Assembly (NCBI GenBank): GCA_036558745.1
Contig: DATBEZ010000035.1
Location: 1-64,000 of the forward strand
From: JAMXLJ01 sp036558745
Lineage (GTDB): Bacteria > Actinomycetota > Acidimicrobiia > IMCC26256 > JAMXLJ01
Direction of reading: 5' to 3'
DNA length: 64,000 nucleotides
Shown here piece after piece: positions 8,117-17,122 of this stretch. Under the pieces are notes generated by a model that was given only the letters and a program-made list of their open reading frames with translations, was not told the origin of the DNA and searched no databases. The first letter of the stretch is position 1; each line of letters begins with the position of its first letter. Both the position numbers and the translations under genes were made by a program.

Positions 8117-9205
8117 GTGGCGCTCGACATGGAGCCGGTCAGGATCGGGTGGCTCGGCGCGGCACTGGGCGGTCCGGGCGGCTGGGCCGACAAGATCCAC
8201 CGCATGGCCTTCGACGAGGCCATCGAGACGGGGGTGCTCAACCGGCCCGTCGAGTTCGTCATCCATCCCGAGAACGGCCTGCCCCAGGGTTCGGCGAAGA
8301 ACGCGATCGACGGGTTCCTGTCGTTGGTCGAGGAGGGCTGCATCGGCGTCGCGGGTGCGTACAGCTCCGACAACGGCATGGTCGTCGCGCCGTACGCGAA
8401 CGATCTCGAGGTCCCGTTGATCAGCTGGTGTGGCACCGAGCGCTTCCACGGCGATTACTGCTTCCGTCTCGGCAACGGCGACTGTGGCGGCGACGCCGCG
8501 CTCATCGCAGGCTGGCTGAAGCGCAACGGCCACGAACGCGTCGCGGTCATCAACGAGATCTCACCCAACGGCGAGGAGTACTTCCGGTTCTTCCGTCAGG
8601 AGGCGCGCCGGCGCGGCATCACGATCGGCGCGCTGGAGACGGTCAGCCAGACGCCCGACGACCTCGCCGCGCACCTGCGCAACCTGCAACGCTCCGAGCC
8701 GGACGCGCTGGTGTACATGGGCTACGGGATGCTCGCCGCGCAGGGGCTGATGCGTGAGGCGCTCGACGCGCTGCAGTGGGACCCGCCCCGCATCATGACG
8801 ACCGCGTTCATGTTCTACCTCATGGGCTTCGACAAGTTCGAGGGTTGGGTCGGCATCGACCAGTACTGCCCCGACAACCCGCTCGTCGAGCCGTTCGTGC
8901 AGCGCTACCGCGCGAGGTACGACGAGGAGGTCGCGCTCTGGCCCAATGCGATCCCGCTGCTCGCGTACGACACCGCGCGCGTCCTCGCGGAAGGGCTGCA
9001 CCGCGCGCCGGTGCTGTCGGGACCCGGGCTCAAGGCCGGCCTCGAGAACCTGCGCTTCCTGCCCAGCACGACCGGCGGTCCGCACACCCACATCGCGGGC
9101 GCGCCCCACGACCACAACCTGTTCAAGGGCGACTGGCTGCTCTACGGGCGCGTGCGCAACGGCAAGCTCGAGTTCGACGGCCTCTTCGAACCCTGGGAGG
9201 ACTGA
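8117..9205 (+). CDS. Periplasmic-binding-protein-fold protein lacking a signal peptide
   Basis: 362-aa protein of the branched-chain amino acid/amide binding fold (peripla_BP_6 type; relatives include LivJ, AmiC and FmdD). Typical segments are GWLGAALGG near the N-terminus, GVAGAYSSDNGMVVAPYAND, LISWCGTE, VAVINEISPNGEEYFRFF and DALVYMGYG. The sequence starts directly with the first beta strand, without a signal peptide or lipobox, so it is probably cytoplasmic and may sense a ligand rather than feed a transporter. GTG start with AAGGGGGAA upstream. No permease or ATPase genes adjoin it. Confidence 0.75.
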   Translation: MALDMEPVRIGWLGAALGGPGGWADKIHRMAFDEAIETGVLNRPVEFVIHPENGLPQGSAKNAIDGFLSLVEEGCIGVAGAYSSDNGMVVAPYANDLEVPLISWCGTERFHGDYCFRLGNGDCGGDAALIAGWLKRNGHERVAVINEISPNGEEYFRFFRQEARRRGITIGALETVSQTPDDLAAHLRNLQRSEPDALVYMGYGMLAAQGLMREALDALQWDPPRIMTTAFMFYLMGFDKFEGWVGIDQYCPDNPLVEPFVQRYRARYDEEVALWPNAIPLLAYDTARVLAEGLHRAPVLSGPGLKAGLENLRFLPSTTGGPHTHIAGAPHDHNLFKGDWLLYGRVRNGKLEFDGLFEPWED

Positions 9206-9215
9206 CACCCCCGCT

Positions 9216-9263
9216 CAGTTGGGACACGATCCGGCGCCATGGCGCCCGATCATGTCCCAACTG
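9216..9263. terminator. 48-bp near-perfect palindrome between convergent genes
   Basis: A palindrome centred at 9239/9240: arms begin CAGTTGGGACACGATC and end GATCATGTCCCAACTG, with two mismatched positions and a fully palindromic core GGCGCCATGGCGCC. It lies 10 bp after one stop codon and 20 bp before the other, so it can fold on both transcripts as a bidirectional terminator. Confidence 0.7.
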
Positions 9264-9283
9264 GTGGTGGGAGATGGCCGGGG

Positions 9284-10564
9284 CTACGCGGTGGCGTTGG
9301 CGGCGAGCTCGCTCAGGTCGGTGCCGGCGCCCCGCGGCACGCGACCCTTGTCGAACGAGCGGACCTCGACCGAGTGGCCCGCGGCCTCGGCGCGCAGCGC
9401 GCCGACGGTCGCGTCGCCCTTCGCCCGGTGCTCGAACGGGTCGAACGAGTACCAGCGCGCCGCGTTGGCCCACGTGATGAGGTCCAGCTCGTCGCGCGGC
9501 ACGCCCGTCGCGCTCGCGAGCAGGTCCTCACCGGGGTAGGGCCACGACGAGTCGCTGTGCGGGTAGTCGCACTCCCACGCGATGTTCTCGATGCCGATGA
9601 GGTGACGCAGCTGCACACCGACCGGGTCGTTGATGAAGCACGTCAGGAAGTGCTCGCGGAACACGTCGCTCGGTCGACGGTCGCCGAAGTCCTGGCCGGT
9701 CCACAGGTGATGCATGTCGTACGTGCGGTCGACGCGGTCCAGGAAGTAGGGGATCCACCCGGTGCCGCCCTCGGACAGCGCGATGCGGATCGCGGGGAAC
9801 TCCTTGAGCACCCGCGACCACAGCAGGTCGGCGGCGGCCTGGCAGATGTTCATCGGCTGGAGCGTGATCATCACGTCGACCGGCGCGTTGTCGGCGGTGA
9901 CGACGAGCTTGCCCGACGACCCGAGGTGCACCGACACGATCACGTGCTCGTCGCAGCACGCGGTCCAGAGCGGGTCCCAGTACGGGTCGTGGAAGCTCGG
10001 GAACCCGAGCAGGGCCGGGTTCTCGGTGAAGGTGATCGAGTGACAGCCCTTCGCCGCGACGCGACGGACCTCGGCCGCGGCGAGCTCCGCGTTCCAGATC
10101 ACGGGCAGCGCCATCGGTATGAAGCGGCCGGGATACGACCCGCACCACTCGTCGATGTGCCAGTCGTTGTAGGCCTGCACGATCGCGAGCGCGGCGTCCT
10201 TGTCGTCGGCGGTCGCGAAGATGCGTCCACTGAACCCGGGGAACGACGGGAAGCACATCGACGCGAGCACACCGGCCGCGTTCATGTCCTTCACCCGTTC
10301 GTGGATGTCGAAGCATCCGGGACGCATCTCGTCGAACGCGGTCGGCTCGACGCCGTACTCCTCCTTGGGCCGGCCGGCGACCGCGTTCAACCCGATGTTG
10401 GGGATCGTGATGCCGTTGAACACCCACACGTCGGAGCCGTCGTCGGCGCGGACCACCCTGGGCGCGTCGGCGGCGTAGCGGCTCGGGATGTGGCCCTCGA
10501 AAAGGGTCGGAGGCTCGACGAGATGGTCGTCGACACTGACGAGGATGAGGTCGTTGGCGTCCAC
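9284..10564 (-). CDS. Amidohydrolase family protein (amidohydrolase_2)
   Basis: 426-aa metal-dependent hydrolase or decarboxylase of the PF04909 type. It begins with SVDDHLVEPP, containing the DxH metal motif of the first barrel strand, and has the late metal-ligand Asp region in WECDYPHSDSSWP. This family includes 2-amino-3-carboxymuconate-semialdehyde decarboxylase relatives; in actinobacteria many copies have unknown substrates. The GTG at 10564 starts the conserved region, but no clear Shine-Dalgarno precedes it, so the message may be leaderless. Divergent from the SDR at 10622. Confidence 0.85.
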   Translation of the reverse strand: MDANDLILVSVDDHLVEPPTLFEGHIPSRYAADAPRVVRADDGSDVWVFNGITIPNIGLNAVAGRPKEEYGVEPTAFDEMRPGCFDIHERVKDMNAAGVLASMCFPSFPGFSGRIFATADDKDAALAIVQAYNDWHIDEWCGSYPGRFIPMALPVIWNAELAAAEVRRVAAKGCHSITFTENPALLGFPSFHDPYWDPLWTACCDEHVIVSVHLGSSGKLVVTADNAPVDVMITLQPMNICQAAADLLWSRVLKEFPAIRIALSEGGTGWIPYFLDRVDRTYDMHHLWTGQDFGDRRPSDVFREHFLTCFINDPVGVQLRHLIGIENIAWECDYPHSDSSWPYPGEDLLASATGVPRDELDLITWANAARWYSFDPFEHRAKGDATVGALRAEAAGHSVEVRSFDKGRVPRGAGTDLSELAANATA

Positions 10565-10621
10565 GGGGCGACGGTACACCTGATATTGAATACAAAACGA
10601 GGGCGCGGCGGTGGGAGACGG
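10565..10621. promoter_or_regulatory. Divergent promoter region
   Basis: This 57-bp gap holds an AT-rich patch, TGATATTGAATACAAAA (10581-10597), rare in this GC-rich window. It is a good candidate for back-to-back promoters of the amidohydrolase and SDR genes. GGGAGA upstream of 10622 is the ribosome binding site of the SDR. Confidence 0.4.
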
Positions 10622-11395
10622 ATGAGCGACGAACTGGAGCACACGCGGGCGCTGGTGGTGGGCGCGTCGGCGGGGATCGGCCGGGCGATCGCGACGCAGC
10701 TCGTCGCGAGGGGCGCGGCGGTCGCCTTCTCGGCCCGTCGTGCAGACGTGCTCGCGGAGGCGGTCGGCGCGGCCGGCGGACGCAGTGTGGCGATCGCCGG
10801 CGACATCTCCGATCCGGCGGCGTGCGAGCGAATCGTCGCCGACGCGCTCGGCGCGTTGGGCGGCCTCGAGCTGGTCGTGTTCTCCGTCGGCGTCGCGCCG
10901 CTGCGACGCCTGCGCGACACGTCGGCCGACGACTGGCGGCGCGTCTTCGAGACCAACACCATCGGCGTGCAGCAGGTGGTGCGGGCCGCGATCCCAGCGC
11001 TCGGGACGACGGGAACCGTCATCGTGCTGTCGTCGGAAGCGGTCGGCCGGCCGCGTACGGGCTTGGTCGCGTACGCGTCGAGCAAGGCCGCGCTCGAGGA
11101 GTCGCTGCGGGGTTGGCGGGCCGAGCACCCGGGACTGCGCTTCGGGTGCGTCACCGTCGGCGCGACCGTGCCGACCGACTTCGGCAACGAGTTCGACCCG
11201 GATGTGATGGCGTCGGTGTTCGACGACTGGACCCGTCACGGTCTGTGGCAGGAGGAATTCATGGACACCGAGCACGTCGCCCGCGTGATCGTGGGCACGC
11301 TCGCCAGCGTCCTCGACAACCCGACGGTCGGGATCGAGCAGCTCACCCTGCGTTCTCCGTCCGCCATCATCGGCGGCCCGACGGTGGCCCAGTGA
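10622..11395 (+). CDS. SDR family oxidoreductase
   Basis: 257-aa short-chain dehydrogenase. The cofactor loop is VVGASAGIGRA (TGxxxGIG type with Val-Gly instead of Thr-Gly), the structural motif NNAG is replaced by FSVG, and the catalytic Ser and YxxxK are in VLSSEAVG and AYASSKAALE. ATG at 10622 with GGGAGA upstream. The stop codon overlaps the GTG of the next gene (GTGA), so the two are translationally coupled. The substrate is unknown; neighbours suggest fatty-acyl or aromatic catabolism. Confidence 0.88.
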   Translation: MSDELEHTRALVVGASAGIGRAIATQLVARGAAVAFSARRADVLAEAVGAAGGRSVAIAGDISDPAACERIVADALGALGGLELVVFSVGVAPLRRLRDTSADDWRRVFETNTIGVQQVVRAAIPALGTTGTVIVLSSEAVGRPRTGLVAYASSKAALEESLRGWRAEHPGLRFGCVTVGATVPTDFGNEFDPDVMASVFDDWTRHGLWQEEFMDTEHVARVIVGTLASVLDNPTVGIEQLTLRSPSAIIGGPTVAQ

Positions 11396-11760
11396 GCTCA
11401 CCGGTCACGCTGAACGTTGACGACGACGGCGTCGCGCGCGTGCACCTCGACGATGCCGAGCATCGGAACGCGCTGTCGAAGGCGACGAGCGACGCGCTTG
11501 CGCACGTGATCGACGACGCGCTCGCGCGCGACGCGGGAGCGATCGTGCTCACCGCCGCGCCGCCGGGGCGCGACCGCGAGCTCGTGCGGGTGACCAAGCG
11601 GACGCTGCTGGAGAGCGCGGCCCTCACCGACGCAGACGCGGCCGCAGATGCGGGGCTCCCGGTGCAGCAGTGGTCGATGGACCGGCCCGGCTTCGCAGAC
11701 GGCATCCGCGCGTTGCAGGCCCGCATCGCTCGTGCCCGCGACGAGCGCGGGGAGCCCTAG
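11392..11760 (+). pseudogene. Enoyl-CoA hydratase/crotonase with central deletion
   Basis: 122-aa open frame that begins like a crotonase (VTLNVDDDGVARVHLDDAEHRNALS, then a beta strand IVLTAAPPG) and passes straight to the C-terminal crotonase helices (RELVRVTKRTLLES, WSMDRPGFADGIRALQARI). The FCAGGDL-type oxyanion-hole loop and the catalytic core, about 125-135 residues, are missing in frame; normal length is 250-260 aa. It therefore cannot be an active hydratase. It is coupled to the SDR by a GTGA overlap and its end overlaps the convergent oxidoreductase by 4 bp. Either a decaying gene or a repurposed short protein. Confidence 0.65.
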
Positions 11761-12635
11761 ACGCCGAGCGCGTCGCGGGTGCGCTTCAGCTCGTCGGGAT
11801 CAGCCGTGGTCGGGACGAGGAAGAACTCGTCGGCGCCCGCGTCACGCGCGCCGTCGATCGCGTCGCGCAGCGCTTCGGGCGTGGAGCAGGTGACGCTGTC
11901 GGCCGCCCACCGTCCGACGTCCTCACCGAAGATCCGCATGTACTCGTACGCGTAGCGACCGAGGCGGTCTTTCGCATCCGGCCCGAGCGCGTACCAGATG
12001 CTCGTCGAGAGGTGCGGTGCCTCGGTGCGGCCCGCCGCGCGCCACGCGGCGCGGATCATCTCGAACGCGGTCGTCATCGTGGCGACGTCGCCGTCGACGG
12101 TCCACGCGCCGTCGACGCCGTTCGCCCACCGCGCCGCGCGCCCGATCGCCTTCGGGCCCATCACGCCCGCGACGAGCGGCGGACCGCCCGCCTGCACCGG
12201 CGGTGGACCGACGGGGTCGGCACCCTCGAACGGCGGTTCACCCGCCCAGATACGACGCATCACCGCGACCTGCTCGTCCATGCGGGCCCATCGGCGTTCG
12301 CTCGACGCGGAGACCGCCCGGTAGTCGTGCTCCCGTCCGCCCACGCCGACGCCGACGGTGAGGCGACCGTCGGCCAGCACGTCGACCGACGCCATCTGCT
12401 TCGCGACCGCGACCGCGTCGTGCGCGGGCAGGATCACGATGGTGGTCCAGAGCCGCACACGCTCGGTCAGCGCGGCCGCGGCCGCGAGCTGCACCACGCA
12501 GTCGTGACTCGTGAACGTGATGCGCTCGGGCACCGCGAGGCTGGTCCACGGCCCCTCGTCGACGCCCCGGCACCACGCGAGCACCTCGCGCCGGCCGTGC
12601 GGCAGCATCGTCGGCAGCGTCATCGAGAGGTTCAT
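11757..12635 (-). CDS. LLM class (luciferase-like) F420-dependent oxidoreductase
   Basis: 292-aa TIM-barrel flavin/F420 oxidoreductase. Recognisable segments: ITFTSHDCVVQLAAAAALTERVRL, LADGRLTVGVGVGGREHDY and the GPKAIGRAARWANGVDG strand that binds the cofactor phosphate in this superfamily. Actinobacteria carry many such paralogues, mostly F420-dependent, with unknown substrates. It follows the next luciferase-like gene by 16 bp on the same strand, so the two form an operon. Confidence 0.83.
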   Translation of the reverse strand: MNLSMTLPTMLPHGRREVLAWCRGVDEGPWTSLAVPERITFTSHDCVVQLAAAAALTERVRLWTTIVILPAHDAVAVAKQMASVDVLADGRLTVGVGVGGREHDYRAVSASSERRWARMDEQVAVMRRIWAGEPPFEGADPVGPPPVQAGGPPLVAGVMGPKAIGRAARWANGVDGAWTVDGDVATMTTAFEMIRAAWRAAGRTEAPHLSTSIWYALGPDAKDRLGRYAYEYMRIFGEDVGRWAADSVTCSTPEALRDAIDGARDAGADEFFLVPTTADPDELKRTRDALGV

Positions 12636-12651
12636 CGCCCGCTCCCGCTCG

Positions 12652-13530
12652 TCACCCGCGCACCTTCGCGATCACCTCGTCGCCGTACCACTTGAGCATG
12701 TCGATCTTCTCCTGGAGGGGCTGGGTGTCGTGCGCGGTCGTGTAGGGATCGCGGAACCCGACGATGAGGTCGGTGACGCCCTGCTCCTCCAAGCGCTTCA
12801 CCCCGTCGGGCGTGAAGCCCTCGAGCGAGACCGCGTGGATCTCGAAGGGCTCACGGGCGCGGCCGGCCTCCTCGCGGAACGTCGCCAGCTTCGCGAGATA
12901 CCCGTCGAGCTCCGACTCGGTCGCGCCCGCCGCCATCCAGCCGTCGCCGACACGCGCCGCGCGTCGGAGCGCGACATCGCCGTGGCCTCCGATCAGGATC
13001 GGCAACGGCTCGGTCGGCACGGGACAGATCTTGATGCGGGGCACGTCGAAGATCTCGCCGTGGTACTCGAAGTACCCGCCCGCCGCGAGCCCGCGGATGA
13101 TGTCGATGCACTCGTCCATCCGCTTGCCGCGACGCTCCCACGGCACGTCGCAGATCGCGTAGTCGTCGGGCCACGGGCTGGTCCCGACGCCGAAGCCGAA
13201 TCGGTTGCCCGTGAGCACCGCGACGCTCGTGGCCTGCTTCGCGACGAGGACGGGATGGCGGATCGGCAGCTTCACGACGAAGGTGGTGAAGCGCAGCGTC
13301 GTCGTCACCGCTCCCAGCGCGGGAATGAGGGAGAACGGCTCGATGAACGGCTTGTCCTCGAGGAACTCGCGCGTGCCGTCGCTGTTGTAGGGATATGTGG
13401 AGTCCGACTCGGCCGGGTAGCAGATGCTGTCGGGGACGAGGAGCGTGTCGTAGCCGGCGTCCTCGGCCGCGCGCGCCAGCGGCGCGTAGAAGGTGGGGTC
13501 GGTCATCGACTCGGCGTAGGAGAAGCGCAT
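12652..13530 (-). CDS. LLM class F420-dependent oxidoreductase
   Basis: 292-aa luciferase-like protein starting MRFSYAESMTDP; an alternative GTG at 13548 would add six residues. Features include LRFTTFVVKLPIRHPVLVAKQ, GNRFGFGVGTSPWPDDY and PILIGGHGDVALRRAARVGDGW, the glycine-rich cofactor site. TIGR03619-like by overall pattern. Co-oriented and closely spaced with the neighbouring LLM gene downstream. Confidence 0.83.
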   Translation of the reverse strand: MRFSYAESMTDPTFYAPLARAAEDAGYDTLLVPDSICYPAESDSTYPYNSDGTREFLEDKPFIEPFSLIPALGAVTTTLRFTTFVVKLPIRHPVLVAKQATSVAVLTGNRFGFGVGTSPWPDDYAICDVPWERRGKRMDECIDIIRGLAAGGYFEYHGEIFDVPRIKICPVPTEPLPILIGGHGDVALRRAARVGDGWMAAGATESELDGYLAKLATFREEAGRAREPFEIHAVSLEGFTPDGVKRLEEQGVTDLIVGFRDPYTTAHDTQPLQEKIDMLKWYGDEVIAKVRG

Positions 13531-13551
13531 GGGCTCATCATCGCCCACGCG

Positions 13552-13660
13552 ACGTCTTCTCGCTCACTCCCTCGCTGCAGCGCTCCGGCCGATCCTCGAC
13601 AGGCCATGTGTCGTTCGTTCGCTGGCGAGCGTCTCCGCCCGTCCCTCGCTCCGACGCCGC
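13552..13660 (+). repeat. Diverged copy of dispersed intergenic repeat family 1
   Basis: This intergenic stretch shares ordered words with the two strong copies at 38108-38214 and 44479-44585 read on the minus strand: GTCTTCTCG, CTGCAG(C/T)GCTCCGG and CTGGCGAG. The remaining bases are diverged. It lies between a binding-protein gene and an oxidoreductase gene. Confidence 0.45.
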
Positions 13661-13674
13661 ACTTTGGAGCGTGG

Positions 13675-15021
13675 CTATGACGTCGGGTAGCCCGGCAGGT
13701 TGAACGAGTTCGACGGCGTGCAGTTGAAGATGTCCTTCGTCGGCGCCGTCGCCTCCTTGTCGTAGACGAAGCCGGTCGGGGTCGCCCGCATGAACAGGAA
13801 GCACGGGTTCGCGGGCTGGCTCGCGTTGCCGGGCGTCGTCGACGCGTGCAGGCCGCCGCCGGTCCAGTCGGTGACCGCCGACGCCTTGTCGAGCACGCAG
13901 GAGCGGGTGAGCTTGGAGCCGCAGTCCTTCGCGGCCTTGGCGAACAGCAGCCACGAGGACCACGCGTTGACCCCGAGCGACTTGGGCTGGGCGTGCGCGT
14001 ACTTCGAGAGGATGTCGATGTACTGCTTCGTCGCCGGGTGTGTGCTCGCGAGCTCGAACGGCACCTGGCTGGTGGCGACGAGCACGTTGCCCTTGAGCGC
14101 CGCGCCACCGTTCTTGATGAGCTTGGGGTCGTACATGTTGCCGGCGAAGATGCCGTACTTCACCGTGTAGTTGATGTCGTCGAGCGACTGGTAGAGGCGC
14201 GCGAGGTTGTCGGGCGCGTTCTCGAAGAGGAAGACCTGCACGCCCTTGCTCTGCAGGTTCTGCGCATAGGGCCGGTAGTTGTCGACGAGGATCGGCGACT
14301 CGTCGTAGTACACCTGCGTGTACCCGAGGGCCTTCAGCGCGGCGCGGTCGCGGTCTCCCGCGTCCTTCACCGACTGCAGCTGGCTGCTGATCTGCCCTGC
14401 GTGCCCGATGATGGAGGAGTCGATCTCCTTCAGGCGACGCAAGGGGCCTCCGACCGCGCTCTGATGGTCGGACGCGGGGAGGGCCTCCATCGAGTAGGGA
14501 GCACGCCCCGCCTCCTTCGACACCGTGTAGGCGGCGATCTCGGGCAGCTTGCACTTGACCCGCTGGTCGACGCCGGCGGAGTCGAACGCCTCGCCGTTGC
14601 CGACGAGGGAGAAGTCGACACCGCACGCCTGGATCATGCGTGCCGCGACCTCGGTGAGCTTGGAGTCCCACTGGTCGAGCTGCAGCTTGCGGCCGAGGAT
14701 CCCGCCCGCCGCGTTGCACCAGTCGACGAACGCGGTCGCGGTGTCGAAGAGCTCCTGGTCGAGCCCGGGCTGCACCGACGCACCGGGGTCGGCCATGGTC
14801 CCGACGCGGATGGTGGTGTCGGTGACGCCCTGCTCGGTCGCGCCCTTGGCGTCCCCGGGGCCGCACACGTCGCTCAGATTGCCGAAGTCGCCCGCGCCCG
14901 CGGCGCTTCCGGACGCGCTCGTGGTGCCCGAGCTGCCCTTCGAGCTGCTGCTCGAGCGGCTGCATCCGGCCATCGCCAACGCGACCACCAGCAACGCAAC
15001 GGACCAACGCGCCTTGCTCAC
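13675..15021 (-). CDS. Branched-chain-type ABC transporter substrate-binding lipoprotein
   Basis: 448-aa extracytoplasmic binding protein. The GTG at 15021 yields a compact signal (VSKARW, hydrophobic core, lipobox MAGC, Cys20) and follows GGGGGTG; an ATG at 15039 is also in frame. After a Ser/Gly linker the mature domain has TIRVGTMADPGASVQPG, WCNAAGGILGRKLQL and YDRDR-type segments of the peripla_BP_6 family. Several cysteine pairs suggest disulfides. No transporter subunits are adjacent, so its partner is elsewhere or it is an orphan. Confidence 0.82.
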   Translation of the reverse strand: MSKARWSVALLVVALAMAGCSRSSSSSKGSSGTTSASGSAAGAGDFGNLSDVCGPGDAKGATEQGVTDTTIRVGTMADPGASVQPGLDQELFDTATAFVDWCNAAGGILGRKLQLDQWDSKLTEVAARMIQACGVDFSLVGNGEAFDSAGVDQRVKCKLPEIAAYTVSKEAGRAPYSMEALPASDHQSAVGGPLRRLKEIDSSIIGHAGQISSQLQSVKDAGDRDRAALKALGYTQVYYDESPILVDNYRPYAQNLQSKGVQVFLFENAPDNLARLYQSLDDINYTVKYGIFAGNMYDPKLIKNGGAALKGNVLVATSQVPFELASTHPATKQYIDILSKYAHAQPKSLGVNAWSSWLLFAKAAKDCGSKLTRSCVLDKASAVTDWTGGGLHASTTPGNASQPANPCFLFMRATPTGFVYDKEATAPTKDIFNCTPSNSFNLPGYPTS

Positions 15022-15123
15022 CACAGCACCCCCAGGCATCGGCGATCAGGCATCCACGGCTCCGTGGGCGGCTCATTCTCGTGATCGCGGCACGGCACGG
15101 CAAGCAGCTTCCCCATCACCGGC

Positions 15124-15603
15124 TCATGGCTCGGACGCGCGACCGGGATCGGAGTCGGTGCGCGTACCGAACCAGGCCGGCGCGTCGAACGGCGGATTGG
15201 GCAACGGCATGATCCCGCGCTCGGCGAGCAACCGCGTGTACCCGTCGGCATCTGCGGGCACCGCGCGCGGATCACCCATCATGATCTCGAGGAGGAGCGC
15301 GCCGTCGGGACCCGCCTCGATCGGACCGAACACCGCGCCCTGCTCCAACACGATGTTCGTGCCGGGGCGGCACACGACGTCACCGACGGTGATCTCGCCC
15401 TCGAGCACGTAGACGATGTGGTCGCTGCGATGTCCATGCCGCTCGGTGACGTAGCCGGGCTCGTAGCGCGCGTAGAGGACCATCAGCTCCGGGGTCCACT
15501 CGAGGTACTTCTCCCAGATCGAGACCCGCCGGTCGCCGTGCTGCTGGGCCTTCACCTCCTGCCACGGCATGTCGTCGATGTGGGTGATCTTCAGCTCGGG
15601 CAT
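15124..15603 (-). CDS. Cupin-domain protein
   Basis: 159-aa single-domain cupin. The two beta-barrel motifs are visible: GYVTERHGHRSDHIVYVLEGEITVGD (metal-binding His residues, Glu) and PGTNIVLEQGAVFGPIEAG. Probably binds a metal and acts as a small dioxygenase, isomerase or ligand sensor. ATG at 15603 with GAGGTG a short distance upstream. Divergent from the LLM oxidoreductase at 15762. Confidence 0.75.
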   Translation of the reverse strand: MPELKITHIDDMPWQEVKAQQHGDRRVSIWEKYLEWTPELMVLYARYEPGYVTERHGHRSDHIVYVLEGEITVGDVVCRPGTNIVLEQGAVFGPIEAGPDGALLLEIMMGDPRAVPADADGYTRLLAERGIMPLPNPPFDAPAWFGTRTDSDPGRASEP

Positions 15604-15761
15604 CGGCACCTCGCTCGGCTCCACGGCAAGACCCTAGATATCGGCGACGCCGCCGCGCGGGTCGCCCTCGAGGAATTAGCGTCACCGCGATCGGAGAGGA
15701 AGCGGAGGCCCGGGTGGCCGAAGCGAACTCGACCGCGACATGAAATCGGGCGCGACGGGGG

Positions 15762-16649
15762 ATGGCGAGAGTGCGCATCGGTCTGTTCGTGGTGAGCGTG
15801 AACCCGCTCGCGTCGCCCGAGTACCTCACCGCGCTCGGGACCGCGGCCGAGGAGCGGGGGTTCGCGGAGCTGTGGCTGGGGGAGCACGTCGTGCTCTTCG
15901 ACGAGTACGACCCGCGCTACCCGTACTCGAGCGACGGCACCCTGAGCCTGCCCGCGGCCACGACCGGCATGCTGGAACCGTTCACGACGCTCGCGTTCCT
16001 CGCGAACTGCACGCGCGAGATCCGGCTCGGCACCGCGGTGTGCCTGGTGCCGCAGCGAAATCCCGTCTACACGGCCAAGGAGGTCGCGACGGTCGACTGG
16101 CTGTCGGGCGGCCGGGTCGACCTCGGCGTCGGCATCGGGTGGCAGCGAGAGGAGTTCGAAGCCCTCGACGCGCCGTTCCCCGAACGTGCCGCGCGCACGC
16201 GGGAGTACCTCGAGGTGATGCGCGCGCTCTGGGAGGACGACCTGTCGCAGCACTCGGGTCCCTGCTACGAGCTCGCGCCGTGCCGGATGTTCCCGAAGCC
16301 GGTGCAGTCGCGGCTGCCGGTGTACTTCGGCGGCGAGAGCGAGCCCGCGCTCCGGCGCGTCGCCGACGTCGGCGAGGGATGGCACGGCTTCAGCCTCACG
16401 CCGGAACGGGCCAAGGAGCGCGTCGCGCGCCTCCACGAGCTGCTCGACGAGCGCGATCGCGCGCACGAGGATGTCGACGTCGTCGTGTGCCCGTACCTGG
16501 AGCCGGTCGGGCCCGCGGACCTGGAGCCGTACCGCGCCGCCGGCGTCGACCAGCTCGTGTTGATCTGCGCCGCGGCGAACCCCGACCAGCTGCCGGGGGT
16601 GCTCGACCGCATGGTGACCGACTACGTGGAGCCGGCACGCGCGCTCTGA
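15762..16649 (+). CDS. LLM class F420-dependent oxidoreductase
   Basis: 295-aa luciferase-like monooxygenase-fold protein (TIGR03619-like): FAELWLGEHVVLFDEY near the N-terminus, IRLGTAVCLVPQRNPVYTAKE, GGRVDLGVGIGWQREEF and LPVYFGGESEPALRRVADVGEGW. Third member of this family in 5 kb, pointing to a lineage rich in F420-dependent redox enzymes. A cupin gene follows after 19 bp on the same strand. Confidence 0.85.
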   Translation: MARVRIGLFVVSVNPLASPEYLTALGTAAEERGFAELWLGEHVVLFDEYDPRYPYSSDGTLSLPAATTGMLEPFTTLAFLANCTREIRLGTAVCLVPQRNPVYTAKEVATVDWLSGGRVDLGVGIGWQREEFEALDAPFPERAARTREYLEVMRALWEDDLSQHSGPCYELAPCRMFPKPVQSRLPVYFGGESEPALRRVADVGEGWHGFSLTPERAKERVARLHELLDERDRAHEDVDVVVCPYLEPVGPADLEPYRAAGVDQLVLICAAANPDQLPGVLDRMVTDYVEPARAL

Positions 16650-16668
16650 CGCGCGCGGAGGAGGGGAT

Positions 16669-16986
16669 ATGTCAGAGCGGGTGTTGGGGGACGTGGCCAC
16701 GAAGGTGCTGTTCGAGAACGAGAAGGTGCGGGTGTGGGAGATGCGCCTCGCGCCGGGCGAGGACAGCGCGGTGCACCGTCACGACCTCGACTACCTGCTG
16801 GTGCAGATCGACGGCGACAAGATCACCGGCATCCCCGAGCCCGACACGCAGGGCGCGTACACCGAGACCATCGAGGGTTCGGTCGCGCCCGGGCTCACCG
16901 TGTTCGTGCGCAAGGGCGGGATCGAGACCGCCCGCAACACCGGCGGGCGCCCGTACCACGAGATCCTCATCGAATTGAAGGAGTGA
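16669..16986 (+). CDS. Small cupin protein
   Basis: 105-aa cupin-like protein. VWEMRLAPGEDSAVHRHDLDYLLVQIDGD contains the HxH-type metal site and a conserved Asp, and GGIETARNTGGRPYHEILIELK forms the second motif. Similar in form to BauB-like cupins found beside catabolic genes. AGGAGGGG upstream of the ATG. Likely co-transcribed with the LLM oxidoreductase. Confidence 0.75.
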   Translation: MSERVLGDVATKVLFENEKVRVWEMRLAPGEDSAVHRHDLDYLLVQIDGDKITGIPEPDTQGAYTETIEGSVAPGLTVFVRKGGIETARNTGGRPYHEILIELKE

Positions 16987-17122
16987 AGGAGAAGGCGGAC
17001 TGCGGTGCTGGTCACGGGGCGTGAACGCCCCTTGGCAGCCGTCGAGGAACCTGTCACGATCCCCCGCACGACGAGCCGGCCGCCGTCGTACATGGGCAGC
17101 TCGCTCCCGGTGGGGGTCGACG

